Source: Bacteriovoracaceae bacterium
GTDB lineage: Bacteria > Bdellovibrionota > Bacteriovoracia > Bacteriovoracales > Bacteriovoracaceae
Length of the DNA stretch: 64,000 nucleotides
NCBI GenBank assembly: GCA_019752535.1
Contig: JAIEMA010000004.1
Coordinates: 1-64,000 of the forward strand
Direction of reading: 5' to 3'
The notes under the pieces were generated by a model. That model was given only the letters and a program-made list of their open reading frames with translations, was not told the DNA's origin and did not search any database. The position numbers and the translations under genes are program-made. Of this stretch, positions 9,943 through 19,000 are shown piece after piece; positions within the stretch are counted from its first letter, which is position 1, and each line of letters opens with the position of its first letter.

Positions 9943-11457
9943 ATGAACCGCACGCGTCCTATCTCAGGCGATCTATTAACTTTAAAAAATGAAATAGAAG
10001 GCTATGCCATTGAGTATGGACTCGATTTTTTTCCTCAGATCTTTGAAGTTTGTGACTACGACACGGTCAATATTTTAGCCGCTCAAGGGGGCTTTCCTTC
10101 GCGCTATCCTCACTGGCGCTTCGGGATGGATTACGATCAGCTCTCAAAGGGCTATGCTTACGGATTGCAGAAAATTTATGAAATGGTGATTAATACAGAC
10201 CCTTGTTATGCCTATCTTCTTCAGGCGAATAACTGGGTTGATCAAAAAATTGTGATGGCCCATGTATACGGGCATAATGATTTCTTTAAAAATAATGCCT
10301 GGTTCTCTGGCACGAATCGTAAAATGATGGATGTGATGGCCAATCATGGAACAAAGATTCGCCGTTATATGGAGCGCTACGGTCAAGACAATGTGGAAGT
10401 CTTTATTGATCGCGTTCTCTCTCTTGAGAATCTTCTCGACGTGAATGTTCTCTTTGATACTCCTGAGCTTCAGCGTAAAAAACGCTCAGTTGATATTAAA
10501 GAGATGGGAGCAGGGGAAGATGATAATTTCCTCGTTGATGACCGCTCTCAGGCGCTTAAAGCTTTTATGCGTTCGAAATCAAGAAATGAGAAAAAAGACG
10601 CTGATCCTAAAGCAAAGACGGATGAACATGAAGAGAGTGCACAAAAGCCTCTGGCCAAGCCGACTCGCGATATTTTGGGCTTTCTCATGGAGTATGCTCC
10701 TTGTGAAGAGTGGCAAAGTGACGTGATCTCTTGCTTGCGTGAGGAGGCTTATTATTTCCTGCCTCAACGTCTCACCAAAATTATGAATGAAGGTTGGGCG
10801 AGCTACTGGCACTCGACAATTATGACTCAAAGAGCTCTTGATGCCTCTGAGATTATTGAGTTTGCTGATAAGCACGCGGGTGTCATGGTGATGGGACGCC
10901 AGAATATAAATCCTTATAAAGTCGGTATTGAACTGTTTAGAGACATTGAATACCGCTGGAATACGGGGCGTTTTGGAAAAGATTATAATGACTGCACGAA
11001 TATGAAAGATAAAGCGGCTTGGGACACTAAGCTTGGGAAGGGAAAAGAGAAAATTTTTGAAATTAGAAAGAGTCACAATGACATTTCTTTTATTGACGAG
11101 TTTTTAACTCCTGATTTTTGTGACCGCCAACAGCTCTTTACTTATAAGTTTAATCCTCGCTCGGGGCGCATGGAGATTGATACTCGTGACTTTGAAGCGA
11201 TTAAGCAAAAAATGCTCTCTCAGCTCACAAACTTTGGTCAACCCGTGATTGAAGTGGAAGATGCCAACTTTAAGAATAGAAGTGAGCTGCTTTTAAGACA
11301 TGTCCACTATGGAGTGGATCTTGATATGCAATACGCTCATCAAACTCTAAAGAATCTTTATGGCATTTGGAGACGTCCCGTTAATTTAGCGACTGCTTAT
11401 GAAGAGAAAGAAGTCATTTTCCATTTCGATGGAAAAGAGATGAAAGTGAATCACTGA
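9943..11457 (+). CDS. SpoVR family protein (YcgB-like)
   Basis: The 504-residue SpoVR family protein has the typical N-terminal region (CDYDTVNILAAQGGFPSRYPHWRFG) and the NEGWASYWHSTIM motif in the middle. Its glycyl and histidine-rich conserved blocks are intact. In Bacillus, SpoVR is required for spore cortex formation. In non-spore-formers such as this one, it belongs to the PrkA-YeaH-SpoVR stress operon of unknown mechanism. A charged, low-complexity insert (~200-235, rich in K, D and E) is probably lineage-specific. Its last 7 bases overlap the 3' end of the convergent gene at 11451-12863. Confidence 0.94.
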   Translation: MNRTRPISGDLLTLKNEIEGYAIEYGLDFFPQIFEVCDYDTVNILAAQGGFPSRYPHWRFGMDYDQLSKGYAYGLQKIYEMVINTDPCYAYLLQANNWVDQKIVMAHVYGHNDFFKNNAWFSGTNRKMMDVMANHGTKIRRYMERYGQDNVEVFIDRVLSLENLLDVNVLFDTPELQRKKRSVDIKEMGAGEDDNFLVDDRSQALKAFMRSKSRNEKKDADPKAKTDEHEESAQKPLAKPTRDILGFLMEYAPCEEWQSDVISCLREEAYYFLPQRLTKIMNEGWASYWHSTIMTQRALDASEIIEFADKHAGVMVMGRQNINPYKVGIELFRDIEYRWNTGRFGKDYNDCTNMKDKAAWDTKLGKGKEKIFEIRKSHNDISFIDEFLTPDFCDRQQLFTYKFNPRSGRMEIDTRDFEAIKQKMLSQLTNFGQPVIEVEDANFKNRSELLLRHVHYGVDLDMQYAHQTLKNLYGIWRRPVNLATAYEEKEVIFHFDGKEMKVNH

Positions 11458-12863
11458 GCTTTGCTAATTAATTTAATAAGTGAATCATCAAGTTCATCAA
11501 TATCACGCTGATCTATAAAGCTCTCTTCTTTGAATGCTTCGGTTTCACTTGAAGAGAGCTCTTTCCAAAGAATTTGCTCCGATCGCGGGCCATCTTCGCG
11601 ATTGAGTACCAAGGGCAGATCTTCCCAAATCATCGAAGTGGTCAAGAGCCAACAAGCAGTTAAATCTCCGCCCTCACATGATCTATTGCTGTAACGCTGA
11701 AGACGTTTTTTATCATTTTTACGAAGCGCTACGTAGGTAGACAGTTGGGACACTTCCTGTGCTGTGCCTTCTCCTGCTTCTTGATGCACAAGCTCCAAGC
11801 GGTTTTGGGCTTCATCCCAGTTTTCTAAAGAGACGGCGAAAGCTGCTGTCGTTGTGAGTTTCTGAAGTTTGTTTTTCTCATGGGCATAGATGCGGTCAGA
11901 GAGTTTATATCCTTCCTTCCACTGCTTCAGAGACCAAGCCAGCGGAAGTGCTCTCTCGAGAGCATTTTGCGAGTTGGATTTCTGCTTAAGAGCGAGTTTG
12001 AATTGAGCATAGGCCAGTTCTTGATTGCCTCTTAAAAGCCAGAGATTACCTTTCATATTCTCTACATTGGGTGTGGCCAAGTCTTCCATGAATTTCCAGG
12101 ACTGTGAAAGCTTACCTTTCCTGAAATACATGTGGGCCACAATCGCACGGAGTTCTTCATCTTGAATGGCGCTGTAATCGAGGCCTTCGAGTTGATCAAT
12201 GAAGTTATTTTCAAGATTTAAATAAAGAGCGAGTTTTAAGATAACTTTTAAATCGTCATTGCTGATATTCAGTAAATTATAACGATTGACAGTTTTTGAA
12301 CCAAAACCTTTAGGTGCTCCATCAGCAAGATTGACGAGTGTCTCCATCCAAATCATGTCTTTAACAAATAAATCTTTTGAGTTTTCAATTTTACAGCGAT
12401 TCCATTCATTTTTGATCTCAAAGGTTTTTTTGACGGCAATTCTTACGATTATTTTGAGAGGACAGATTCTGGCGTAGTTTGGATAGGCATTAAGTTCGGG
12501 AGAGGAGAGGTGAATCAGCGATTCGGCCCATCTGCCATCTTGAAAATCGGCCAAGGCCAGATAGCGTTTTAAGACAGGAGCAAGTTTGCCCTGATCTCTT
12601 TTAAGGAGAGTGAAGAGAGTTTTTCTTGCGAGCTCCGTTTCACCATTGATCAAAAAAAACTTTGCATCTCTTAAGGATTCAACGCGGGCTTCGAATTCAT
12701 TGTCTAAAAGGCGGCTTAAGACGGCCCGCTCAAGACCAAAGTCTCGAGAGGTCACTTTACCTCTTAGTTTTGCCAAGTCGTTGTTATTCACTGCAGATCC
12801 CGTCTGGCCAAAGCTGGTCAGGGGAAGGGCAAAGATGGCCAAAATGAGAACTAAACAATTCAT
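11451..12863 (-). CDS. Exported TPR-like repeat protein of unknown function
   Basis: The 470-residue protein starts with a Sec signal peptide (MNCLVLILAIFALPLTSFGQ, cleavage near residue 20). The rest is helical and contains repeated motifs typical of tetratricopeptide-like scaffolds, such as LINGETELARKTLFTLLKR, MYFRKGKLSQSWKFMEDLA and LLRGNQELAYAQFKLAL. No enzyme motif is visible. It probably works in the periplasm or outer membrane as a protein-binding scaffold. It is convergent with spoVR and divergent from the exported-protein gene at 12913, which is only 49 bases away. Confidence 0.8.
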   Translation of the reverse strand: MNCLVLILAIFALPLTSFGQTGSAVNNNDLAKLRGKVTSRDFGLERAVLSRLLDNEFEARVESLRDAKFFLINGETELARKTLFTLLKRDQGKLAPVLKRYLALADFQDGRWAESLIHLSSPELNAYPNYARICPLKIIVRIAVKKTFEIKNEWNRCKIENSKDLFVKDMIWMETLVNLADGAPKGFGSKTVNRYNLLNISNDDLKVILKLALYLNLENNFIDQLEGLDYSAIQDEELRAIVAHMYFRKGKLSQSWKFMEDLATPNVENMKGNLWLLRGNQELAYAQFKLALKQKSNSQNALERALPLAWSLKQWKEGYKLSDRIYAHEKNKLQKLTTTAAFAVSLENWDEAQNRLELVHQEAGEGTAQEVSQLSTYVALRKNDKKRLQRYSNRSCEGGDLTACWLLTTSMIWEDLPLVLNREDGPRSEQILWKELSSSETEAFKEESFIDQRDIDELDDSLIKLISKAQ

Positions 12864-12912
12864 GACTTAATCTTCGGCATATATCGCCGAGAAGCTTATA
12901 GAAGATATTTTT

Positions 12913-14562
12913 ATGAAGATAATTTTGCTCAAGTATTGTCTTACAATCGCTCTCCTTGTGGGAGGACACGATGCTTTTGCCCTGGTCCCATTGGAAGGCC
13001 TTTTGAAGGGAGAAGTGTCACAAGACATTCAATTTGATCCCCTCTCGCTTGTGTTTCAGGTTCAAGAGTCCAGCAATGATGAATCGAATGCAGTTCATAA
13101 GCGCTACATTTCCCACTATCAAGAATCTCTCGCTCTCAAGCAGAGCTGTGACTATTTGGGCCCCTCATCTTATGCCAGCACTGAAGATGAGAATCGGGCC
13201 AAGAGATCTGTGGTGGCCACACTTCAGTATATCGGACTAGATGCCACTGTGAAGGCCATAGGCTCCTATGCGCGCACTATTCAAATGAGTGATGAAGACT
13301 ATAAGAAGCTCACGGATAACCTCGTGATCTCGAGCTGCTCTCCCAATATCAGTGTGTATGGAATTAAGCTCATTAAACAAAATCTTGAACGAGCTTTCAG
13401 TCAGCAAATGATGAACATTCCAGCTTTCCCGGGACTTCCCTTTGTGGCGAAGAGCCTTACAGATAAAACCAATTCTCTCGCAACAAAAGAGCAAGAGCTG
13501 CATAATACGACTCTTCTTTTTAGAGCTTTCTGTTCTTGGGGGTCTGAGACCAGTAACTATCGACTGCTTCCTCCATTACTTTCAAGTCCACTCATTATGT
13601 CTAATGTCGTGAGACATCTTGAAAACAAAGGTCTAAGTTGGGATTCAAAGAAAAATGAAGTCAGCTCGGTTGAGGGGAAAGGGGCCGTTCAGGTCAGTTG
13701 CCAAAATTTGATTTGCCGTCGTGTGGAGTATGATCAGTTTAAAAAAGTATTCCCCCGTGCGGTTGGATCAACTGGTATCTCCCAAGACGTAAAGCGTTTA
13801 TGGTGCAATCACTTTCGTTATCAAACGTTTCAAAACGGTGAGGCCCAGCATCCACAAGTTCGTTCTTGGTTGAAAAAAATTGATCCTGAACATGAGAATT
13901 TAATGGTCGGACAAATGCTCTCTCTGTTGACTGGAGTGCCAGATATTTTTCAAGCCGCTGCCAATTTCAAAGAGCTTGGCGTTGATCTTAGATCCAGTGT
14001 GGATGAGCGGTGGGATCAATGGGCGAAAACTGCTCTGAGTGGATTTTCTAAAGACCTACTGTATGAAGAGTCTCTTGAAATCAAAGTAAAACCCAGAAGA
14101 GATCGAATTGTGATCCGTGATAAATTATTTGCCATAGATTTCAGCGTCACAATGGGGGAGCTTGATCGATTGCTCGCCAATTCAGATAAATTGCGACTTG
14201 ATACTTCCTTTAAACTTTCTCGCAATTGGCTCAGATGGCTCAGAACAGAGTGGACACAAGTGAATCAGAAGGCCGATCCGGAGGCGCGTGAGGAGTTTGT
14301 GGATAAAGTGGCAGAATTTTTAAAACCTCAGGTTGAAGCCAAAAAGAAATTTTTCCCTACGCCGTTATTTGGAGAAGGCCTTGAACAGCTTCTGGCGCTA
14401 GAGCTCATTGAGCAAGTCTTGCTTTATCAAGGCAGCTTATTTGATACGTTTGAAGAAAAAATGATTAACGTTCCCGTACGCTTTCACTACGGAATGTTTG
14501 CTCTTTCCTATATGCGTTACAAGGCGCAAATAAAAGCCAAACATAAGACCCTTGACTTATAA
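12913..14562 (+). CDS. Exported protein of unknown function (549 aa)
   Basis: This 549-residue protein begins with a Sec signal peptide (MKIILLKYCLTIALLVGGHDAFA). The remaining sequence is not recognised. It is mostly helical, with several cysteines (for example SCDYLG, SCSPNISVY, CQNLICRRVEY, LWCNHFRY) that could form disulfides in the periplasm. It is divergent from the TPR-like exported protein and lies 24 bases upstream of the sigma-factor gene, so it may share a transcript with it. I cannot assign a function. Confidence 0.75.
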   Translation: MKIILLKYCLTIALLVGGHDAFALVPLEGLLKGEVSQDIQFDPLSLVFQVQESSNDESNAVHKRYISHYQESLALKQSCDYLGPSSYASTEDENRAKRSVVATLQYIGLDATVKAIGSYARTIQMSDEDYKKLTDNLVISSCSPNISVYGIKLIKQNLERAFSQQMMNIPAFPGLPFVAKSLTDKTNSLATKEQELHNTTLLFRAFCSWGSETSNYRLLPPLLSSPLIMSNVVRHLENKGLSWDSKKNEVSSVEGKGAVQVSCQNLICRRVEYDQFKKVFPRAVGSTGISQDVKRLWCNHFRYQTFQNGEAQHPQVRSWLKKIDPEHENLMVGQMLSLLTGVPDIFQAAANFKELGVDLRSSVDERWDQWAKTALSGFSKDLLYEESLEIKVKPRRDRIVIRDKLFAIDFSVTMGELDRLLANSDKLRLDTSFKLSRNWLRWLRTEWTQVNQKADPEAREEFVDKVAEFLKPQVEAKKKFFPTPLFGEGLEQLLALELIEQVLLYQGSLFDTFEEKMINVPVRFHYGMFALSYMRYKAQIKAKHKTLDL

Positions 14563-14586
14563 ATCTGAGAGTCCATCTTAGAGGTC

Positions 14587-15516
14587 ATGAAATCAAAGAA
14601 GACCGATATCATCGAAGTGACTCAGGAGGGAGTGGCAAAAGCTCAGCTGCCTACCATCACTCCTCAATCTCTTCCCTCTGTTGCAGGTGCGCAAGATTCT
14701 TTGGCCGTCTATCTTAAAGAAATTTCTCGCTATGAACTTCTCACTCCTGAAGAAGAGAAGGAGTTGACCGAGGAATTATTAGAGACGGGTGATATCGACG
14801 TCGCTAAAAAATTAGTTGTCGCCAATCTTCGCCTCGTCGTCAAAATTGCCATGGAGTACCGTCATGCCTGGCAAAATATGATGGACCTCATTCAAGAGGG
14901 AAACATCGGCTTAATGAAAGCCGTCTCAAAGTATGACCCCTCAAAAGGGGCGAAGCTCTCTTATTATGCGAGCTGGTGGATTCGCTCATATATTTTAAAA
15001 TACATTTTAGATAATTTCCGCTTGATCAAAATCGGCACGACTCAAGATCAGAAAAAGTTATTCTATAATTTGATGAAAGAGAAAGAGCGCCTTTTGACTT
15101 TGGGAATTGAGCCCCAAGTGAAACTTTTATCTGAAAATCTTGGAGTCTCAGAAAAAACCATTGAAGAGATGGACTTAAGGCTCTCAGGTTCGGGACAGGC
15201 CGTAAGTTTAGATCAGCCCATCAATGAGTCAGGGAGTAGTGTCCTTGGTGACGTGCTGCGTGATCCCAATGTGAATATTGAAGAAAACCTGGCCGATCTA
15301 CAATCGCTTGAGATTCTCCAGGAGCATCTGGCCGATTTTGTGAAAGGGCTTAAGCCTCGTGACCAAGAAATCTTTAAAAAACGCCTCCTTAATGAGGTTC
15401 CAGAGAGCCTGCAGGAGATTGCGAATCAATACGGTGTGTCGAGAGAGCGTATCCGTCAGGTCGAAGAACGTCTTATCCAGCAATTAAAAGTTTACATGTC
15501 CGAGCATCTTCGTTAA
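14587..15516 (+). CDS. rpoH: RNA polymerase sigma-32 family factor (RpoH-like)
   Basis: The 309-residue factor belongs to the sigma-70 family. It has region 1.2 (DSLAVYLKEISRYELLTPEEE), region 2 with core- and -10-binding segments (NLRLVVKIAMEYR, DLIQEGNIGLMKAV, SYYASWWIRSYILKYI), and region 4 with the helix-turn-helix LQEIANQYGVSRERIRQVEERL. The FRLIKIGTTQDQKKLFYNL segment after region 2 is typical of heat-shock sigma-32 (RpoH), and the size fits RpoH rather than RpoD. It would direct heat-shock or stress transcription, although in this lineage the regulon could differ. The ribosome site is poor because AGAGG is only 2 bases from ATG. Confidence 0.88.
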   Translation: MKSKKTDIIEVTQEGVAKAQLPTITPQSLPSVAGAQDSLAVYLKEISRYELLTPEEEKELTEELLETGDIDVAKKLVVANLRLVVKIAMEYRHAWQNMMDLIQEGNIGLMKAVSKYDPSKGAKLSYYASWWIRSYILKYILDNFRLIKIGTTQDQKKLFYNLMKEKERLLTLGIEPQVKLLSENLGVSEKTIEEMDLRLSGSGQAVSLDQPINESGSSVLGDVLRDPNVNIEENLADLQSLEILQEHLADFVKGLKPRDQEIFKKRLLNEVPESLQEIANQYGVSRERIRQVEERLIQQLKVYMSEHLR

Positions 15517-15626
15517 AACTTCTCCAAGTTTCAATAACATGAAGCTAGCCTTCGGGAATTGTCCTGAAAGGAAAACAACATCTCGGTTAAGATCAAAGCA
15601 TCTTGGCTGGGGGTTAGGAGATCGTC

Positions 15627-15893
15627 ATGGCCACAGCAGCAAAGAATCTAGAACTCATCAAAAAATTCGGCAAGAGCGCAACTGACAGCGGTTCAGTATC
15701 AGTTCAAGTTGCAGTTCTCACTGAGCGTATCAATGAGCTTTCATCTCACTTCGAGAAGAACACAAAAGATCACTCGAGTAAGCGCGGATTGTTGAAGATG
15801 ATTGGTAAGCGCCGTTCATTGTTGAAGTATTTGAACATGCGCAGTGAGACTGAGTATCAAAAAGTTATTACTGAACTCGGTCTTCGTAAGTAA
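15627..15893 (+). CDS. rpsO: 30S ribosomal protein S15
   Basis: The 88-residue protein has the S15 family length and motifs: TDSGSVSVQVAVLTERI, then the LSSHFEKNTKDHSSKRGLLKMIGKRR rRNA-binding stretch (quoted in part) and YLNMRSETEYQKVI. S15 binds 16S rRNA early in 30S assembly. It is followed by a strong intrinsic terminator and then pnp, the same rpsO-pnp order as in many bacteria. A 110-base leader separates it from the sigma-factor gene and may hold its promoter and a translational control site. Confidence 0.97.
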   Translation: MATAAKNLELIKKFGKSATDSGSVSVQVAVLTERINELSSHFEKNTKDHSSKRGLLKMIGKRRSLLKYLNMRSETEYQKVITELGLRK

Positions 15894-15902
15894 GATAGTT
15901 TT

Positions 15903-15934
15903 AAGAGGGCCTTTTGAGGCCCTCTTGTTTTTTT
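15903..15934 (+). terminator. Intrinsic terminator after rpsO
   Basis: A perfect 9-bp stem (AAGAGGGCC pairing with GGCCCTCTT, loop TTTTGA) is followed by TGTTTTTTT. It lies 9 bases after the rpsO stop and should separate rpsO from pnp transcription, at least in part. Confidence 0.92.
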
Positions 15935-16072
15935 AGAATCTGATAGGGGCGGTGTAGTAGAGGGAAGTAGTGATCTAGTTGAGGGATATATGAAAGCAAG
16001 CGACTTCGCGGTTTTGATATATCTCTGAAAACTCGGCTCTTCCTCCCTTTTACTCCCCATACATATTTATTA

Positions 16073-16092
16073 AAGACCTTCACCGAGGTCTT
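16073..16092 (+). promoter_or_regulatory. Leader hairpin upstream of pnp
   Basis: A 7-bp stem AAGACCT/AGGTCTT with a 6-base loop sits 21 bases before the pnp start codon and ends 10 bases before its AGAGGTG ribosome site. In Enterobacteria, PNPase autoregulates through an RNase III-processed leader hairpin; this one is in the right place for such a role, but it is short and the link is an inference. Confidence 0.4.
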
Positions 16093-16113
16093 CTGTTTAT
16101 TTAGAGGTGATCT

Positions 16114-18237
16114 ATGATCAACAACAAAAAAGAATTTAAGATTAATTTCGGCGGCAAAGATGTCGTCATCGAAACGGGACGCTTGGCTAAGCAAGCCGAC
16201 GCTTCAGTGCTCGTGAGCTGTGAAGGCACTCAGGTTCTCGTCAACTTGGTGTGTGCTCTTGACGTAAAAGACGGACAAGATTTCTTCCCACTGCTTGTGG
16301 ATTATAAAGAAAAGTTTTACGCCGCTGGAAAATTCCTCGGTGGTTTCATGAAGCGTGAGTCTCGCCCCTCAAACGGCGAGATTCTTACTATGCGCTTGAT
16401 TGACCGTCCTCTCCGTCCATTGTTCCCGGAAGGGTTCATGTTTGAGACGATCATCACGGCCCAAGTTTTAAGCTACTCGGAAAATGGTGACCCTGAGATC
16501 TTAACTGGTCTTGGTGCGGCTGCCTGTTTGGCCATCTCTGATGTGCCATTCAACGGTCCATTGGGTTTTGCGAAAGTCGGTAAAATCAATGGTCAATTGG
16601 TTCTCAATCCAACTGCAGCTCAATTTGCTGAAAGTGATTTAGAGGTTCTGATCGCTGCGACTCAAGATGCCATTATGATGGTTGAGGGTGAGGCGAATCA
16701 AGTGTCTGAAGCCGATATGCTTGCGGCACTTAACTACGGTCATGAGCAAATCCGCTCATTCTGTAATCTTTTAAACACTATGGTTAAAGAGATCGGCAAA
16801 CCAAAGCGCAAGTTTGAGTCAGCTGCTCCAAACACAACGCTTATGACTCAAGTTCATAAGGATTTCACAGCTGACGCTCGCGCAGTTTTAAACGTTCTTG
16901 TGAAAACAGATCGTATGCGTGCGACTCATGAATTCACTAAAAAAATCAAAGCTGCTCTCAAAGCAGAGCCAGCTAAATATGGTCTGACTGAAGACGCTGA
17001 ATTTGGCAAAGAAGCTGCCAAAGCTTCGGATGAAATTCTCTATAAGCTTATGCGCACAGACATTATGGAGAAAGAGCAGCGTATCGCTGGCAGAAGCCTC
17101 ACTCAAGTTCGCGCCATTGAGACAGAGACAAGTGTTCTTAAAAATGTTCACGGCTCATCACTTTTCACTCGTGGCGAAACTCAGGTTCTTGCGACTGTGA
17201 CTATTGGTGGTAAAGACGGCGAGCAGATGAAAGATGGCATCACTGGTATCGCTTACGATAAGTTCTACCTTCACTACACCATGGCCCCATTCTCTGTCGG
17301 CGAAGCTCGCGGTTACCGCGGTGTGGGCCGTCGTGAAATCGGTCACGGAAATCTGGCTGAGCGCGCGATCAAAAAGGTCATGCCTGATCTAGCCACTTTC
17401 CCTTACACAGTCCGTGTAGCTTGTGAAGTTCTTGAATCAAACGGCTCATCATCAATGGGCTCAGTTTGTTCAGGCTCAATGGCCTTGATGGATGCGGGTG
17501 TTCCTTTGAAGTCTCCAGTCGCTGGGGTGGCGATGGGACTTATTAAAGAAGGCGACAAGTTTAAAATCCTCACAGACATCTTAGGTGATGAAGATCATTT
17601 GGGAGATATGGACTTTAAAGTGGCTGGAACAAAAGACGGTATCGCTGCGATTCAAATGGATATCAAAATCACAGGAATCACTCCTGAGATTATGCAAAAA
17701 GCCATGACTCAAGCTAAAGAGGGTCGTCTTCACATCCTCTCTGAGATGGCGAAAACGATCTCTAAAGAGCGTTCGGCCTTTAAAGATGGTGTTCCTCAAA
17801 TCAAGATGACAAAAATTGCTCCAGATAAAATTGGCGCACTCATCGGCCCTGGTGGAAAAAACATCAAAGGCATTCAAGAAGGCTTCAAAGTTTCTATCGA
17901 AGTGGAAGAAGACGGAACAGTTAAAGTCTTGGGATCTGACGTGAAGGTTCTTGATGAAGTGGTGAACTTGATCGAACTTCAACTCTCAGGACCAAAGCCA
18001 GGGACTGAATATCTTGGAACAGTTGCGACTGTGAAAGAGTACGGAGCTTTTGTGGATATCGCTCCAGGAATTTCTGGTCTTGTTCACGTTTCTGAGATTG
18101 CTGATGAACGCATCCAAGATGTGACTCAGTATTTGAAAGAAGGCGAGCAGGTTAAAGTAAAAGTGATGGAAGTTGATCGCTTCGGAAAGATTCGTCTTTC
18201 GATTAAAGCAATCGCTCCAATTGCAAAAAAGAGCTAG
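16114..18237 (+). CDS. pnp: Polyribonucleotide nucleotidyltransferase (PNPase)
   Basis: The 707-residue protein performs phosphorolytic 3'-5' RNA degradation as a trimer, often within the degradosome. It shows two RNase PH domains (GGFMKRESRPSNGEILTMRLIDRPLRPLFPEGF in the first, quoted only for location; SSMGSVCSGSMALMDAGVP in the second), the helical linker, a KH domain (KIGALIGPGGKNIKGI) and a C-terminal S1 domain (GTVATVKEYGAFVDIAPGISGLVHVSEI region). The start ATG 16114 has AGAGGTG at proper spacing. The stop is 3 bases before dut, so dut and the next small genes probably share its transcript. Confidence 0.97.
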   Translation: MINNKKEFKINFGGKDVVIETGRLAKQADASVLVSCEGTQVLVNLVCALDVKDGQDFFPLLVDYKEKFYAAGKFLGGFMKRESRPSNGEILTMRLIDRPLRPLFPEGFMFETIITAQVLSYSENGDPEILTGLGAAACLAISDVPFNGPLGFAKVGKINGQLVLNPTAAQFAESDLEVLIAATQDAIMMVEGEANQVSEADMLAALNYGHEQIRSFCNLLNTMVKEIGKPKRKFESAAPNTTLMTQVHKDFTADARAVLNVLVKTDRMRATHEFTKKIKAALKAEPAKYGLTEDAEFGKEAAKASDEILYKLMRTDIMEKEQRIAGRSLTQVRAIETETSVLKNVHGSSLFTRGETQVLATVTIGGKDGEQMKDGITGIAYDKFYLHYTMAPFSVGEARGYRGVGRREIGHGNLAERAIKKVMPDLATFPYTVRVACEVLESNGSSSMGSVCSGSMALMDAGVPLKSPVAGVAMGLIKEGDKFKILTDILGDEDHLGDMDFKVAGTKDGIAAIQMDIKITGITPEIMQKAMTQAKEGRLHILSEMAKTISKERSAFKDGVPQIKMTKIAPDKIGALIGPGGKNIKGIQEGFKVSIEVEEDGTVKVLGSDVKVLDEVVNLIELQLSGPKPGTEYLGTVATVKEYGAFVDIAPGISGLVHVSEIADERIQDVTQYLKEGEQVKVKVMEVDRFGKIRLSIKAIAPIAKKS

Positions 18238-18240
18238 TCC

Positions 18241-18705
18241 ATGTCTCATGAGTTTATCGTCAAGGTGAGGAAACTTCCTCACTTTGACTCTAGCTTTGAG
18301 CTTCCTTTCTATGCCACACAAGATGCGGCCGGAGCTGATATTCGTGCCTCATTGCCGAATAAGGACTCAGTCACGATTGCTCCTGGAGAGAGAGTGTTGA
18401 TTCCAACAGGTCTCGCCTTTGAAATTCCTGCTCGTCATGAAATTCAAGTGCGTCCACGTTCGGGCCTCTCCCTTAGAACACCTCTTTTGGTAGTGAATTC
18501 TCCAGGTACGATTGATGCGGATTATAGAGGGGAAGTGCAGATCATCATTGGGAATTTTGGTGATAAGCCCTATGTTATCGAGCACGGATTAAGAATTGCT
18601 CAACTGGTTTTTGCACCTGTTTGGCAGGCGAAATATAGTGAAAGTGAAAATTTATCTGAAACGGCACGCGGAAGCGGCGGTTTTGGTTCAACCGGAGTGA
18701 ACTAA
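18241..18705 (+). CDS. dut: Deoxyuridine 5'-triphosphate nucleotidohydrolase (dUTPase)
   Basis: The 154-residue trimeric dUTPase hydrolyses dUTP to dUMP and pyrophosphate, keeping uracil out of DNA and supplying dTMP synthesis. All five family motifs are visible: DAAGADIRASLP (I), RPRSGLSL (II), GTIDADYRGEV (III), RIAQLVFAP (IV) and the C-terminal ARGSGGFGSTG (V). It is 3 bases downstream of pnp and 1 base upstream of the next gene, which indicates coupled translation. Confidence 0.97.
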   Translation: MSHEFIVKVRKLPHFDSSFELPFYATQDAAGADIRASLPNKDSVTIAPGERVLIPTGLAFEIPARHEIQVRPRSGLSLRTPLLVVNSPGTIDADYRGEVQIIIGNFGDKPYVIEHGLRIAQLVFAPVWQAKYSESENLSETARGSGGFGSTGVN

Positions 18706-18706
18706 A

Positions 18707-18988
18707 ATGGATTTAAAAGTTCCTTACGCAAATGTAACTGATAAAAAGCAAGCCTATGAAGCGGCTAAAAAAATTGTGCCTGAGGCGCTGGCCAAATTTG
18801 GTGTCAAAGCAGATATCAAGCAAGACGACGCCTCTTCAAAGTTAACGGCTAAAGGAAGTGGATTTGAAGCTCAGATTCAGTTCGTAGACGGAGAAGCCCA
18901 AGTGAAATTAGATCTTGGCTTTTTACTTAAACCGCTTAAAGGAAAAGTCCTTGAAGCGCTTGAGCGTCAAATTAAAAAAGTTGTCTGA
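18707..18988 (+). CDS. Small polyhydroxyalkanoate-system-like protein
   Basis: The 93-residue cytoplasmic protein consists of an N-terminal helix (DKKQAYEAAKKIVPEALAKFG) and a beta-rich core ending in the LDLGFLLKPLKGKVLEALER stretch. This layout, especially the VxLGFLLxPLxG segment, resembles the small PHA_gran_rgn family (PF09650). That family is annotated as a polyhydroxyalkanoic acid system protein, but it is widespread in bacteria without PHA and has no firm function. No PHA synthase is visible in the window. It sits between dut and the ferredoxin gene in a tight operon. Confidence 0.7.
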   Translation: MDLKVPYANVTDKKQAYEAAKKIVPEALAKFGVKADIKQDDASSKLTAKGSGFEAQIQFVDGEAQVKLDLGFLLKPLKGKVLEALERQIKKVV

Positions 18989-19000
18989 GGAGAATATCTC

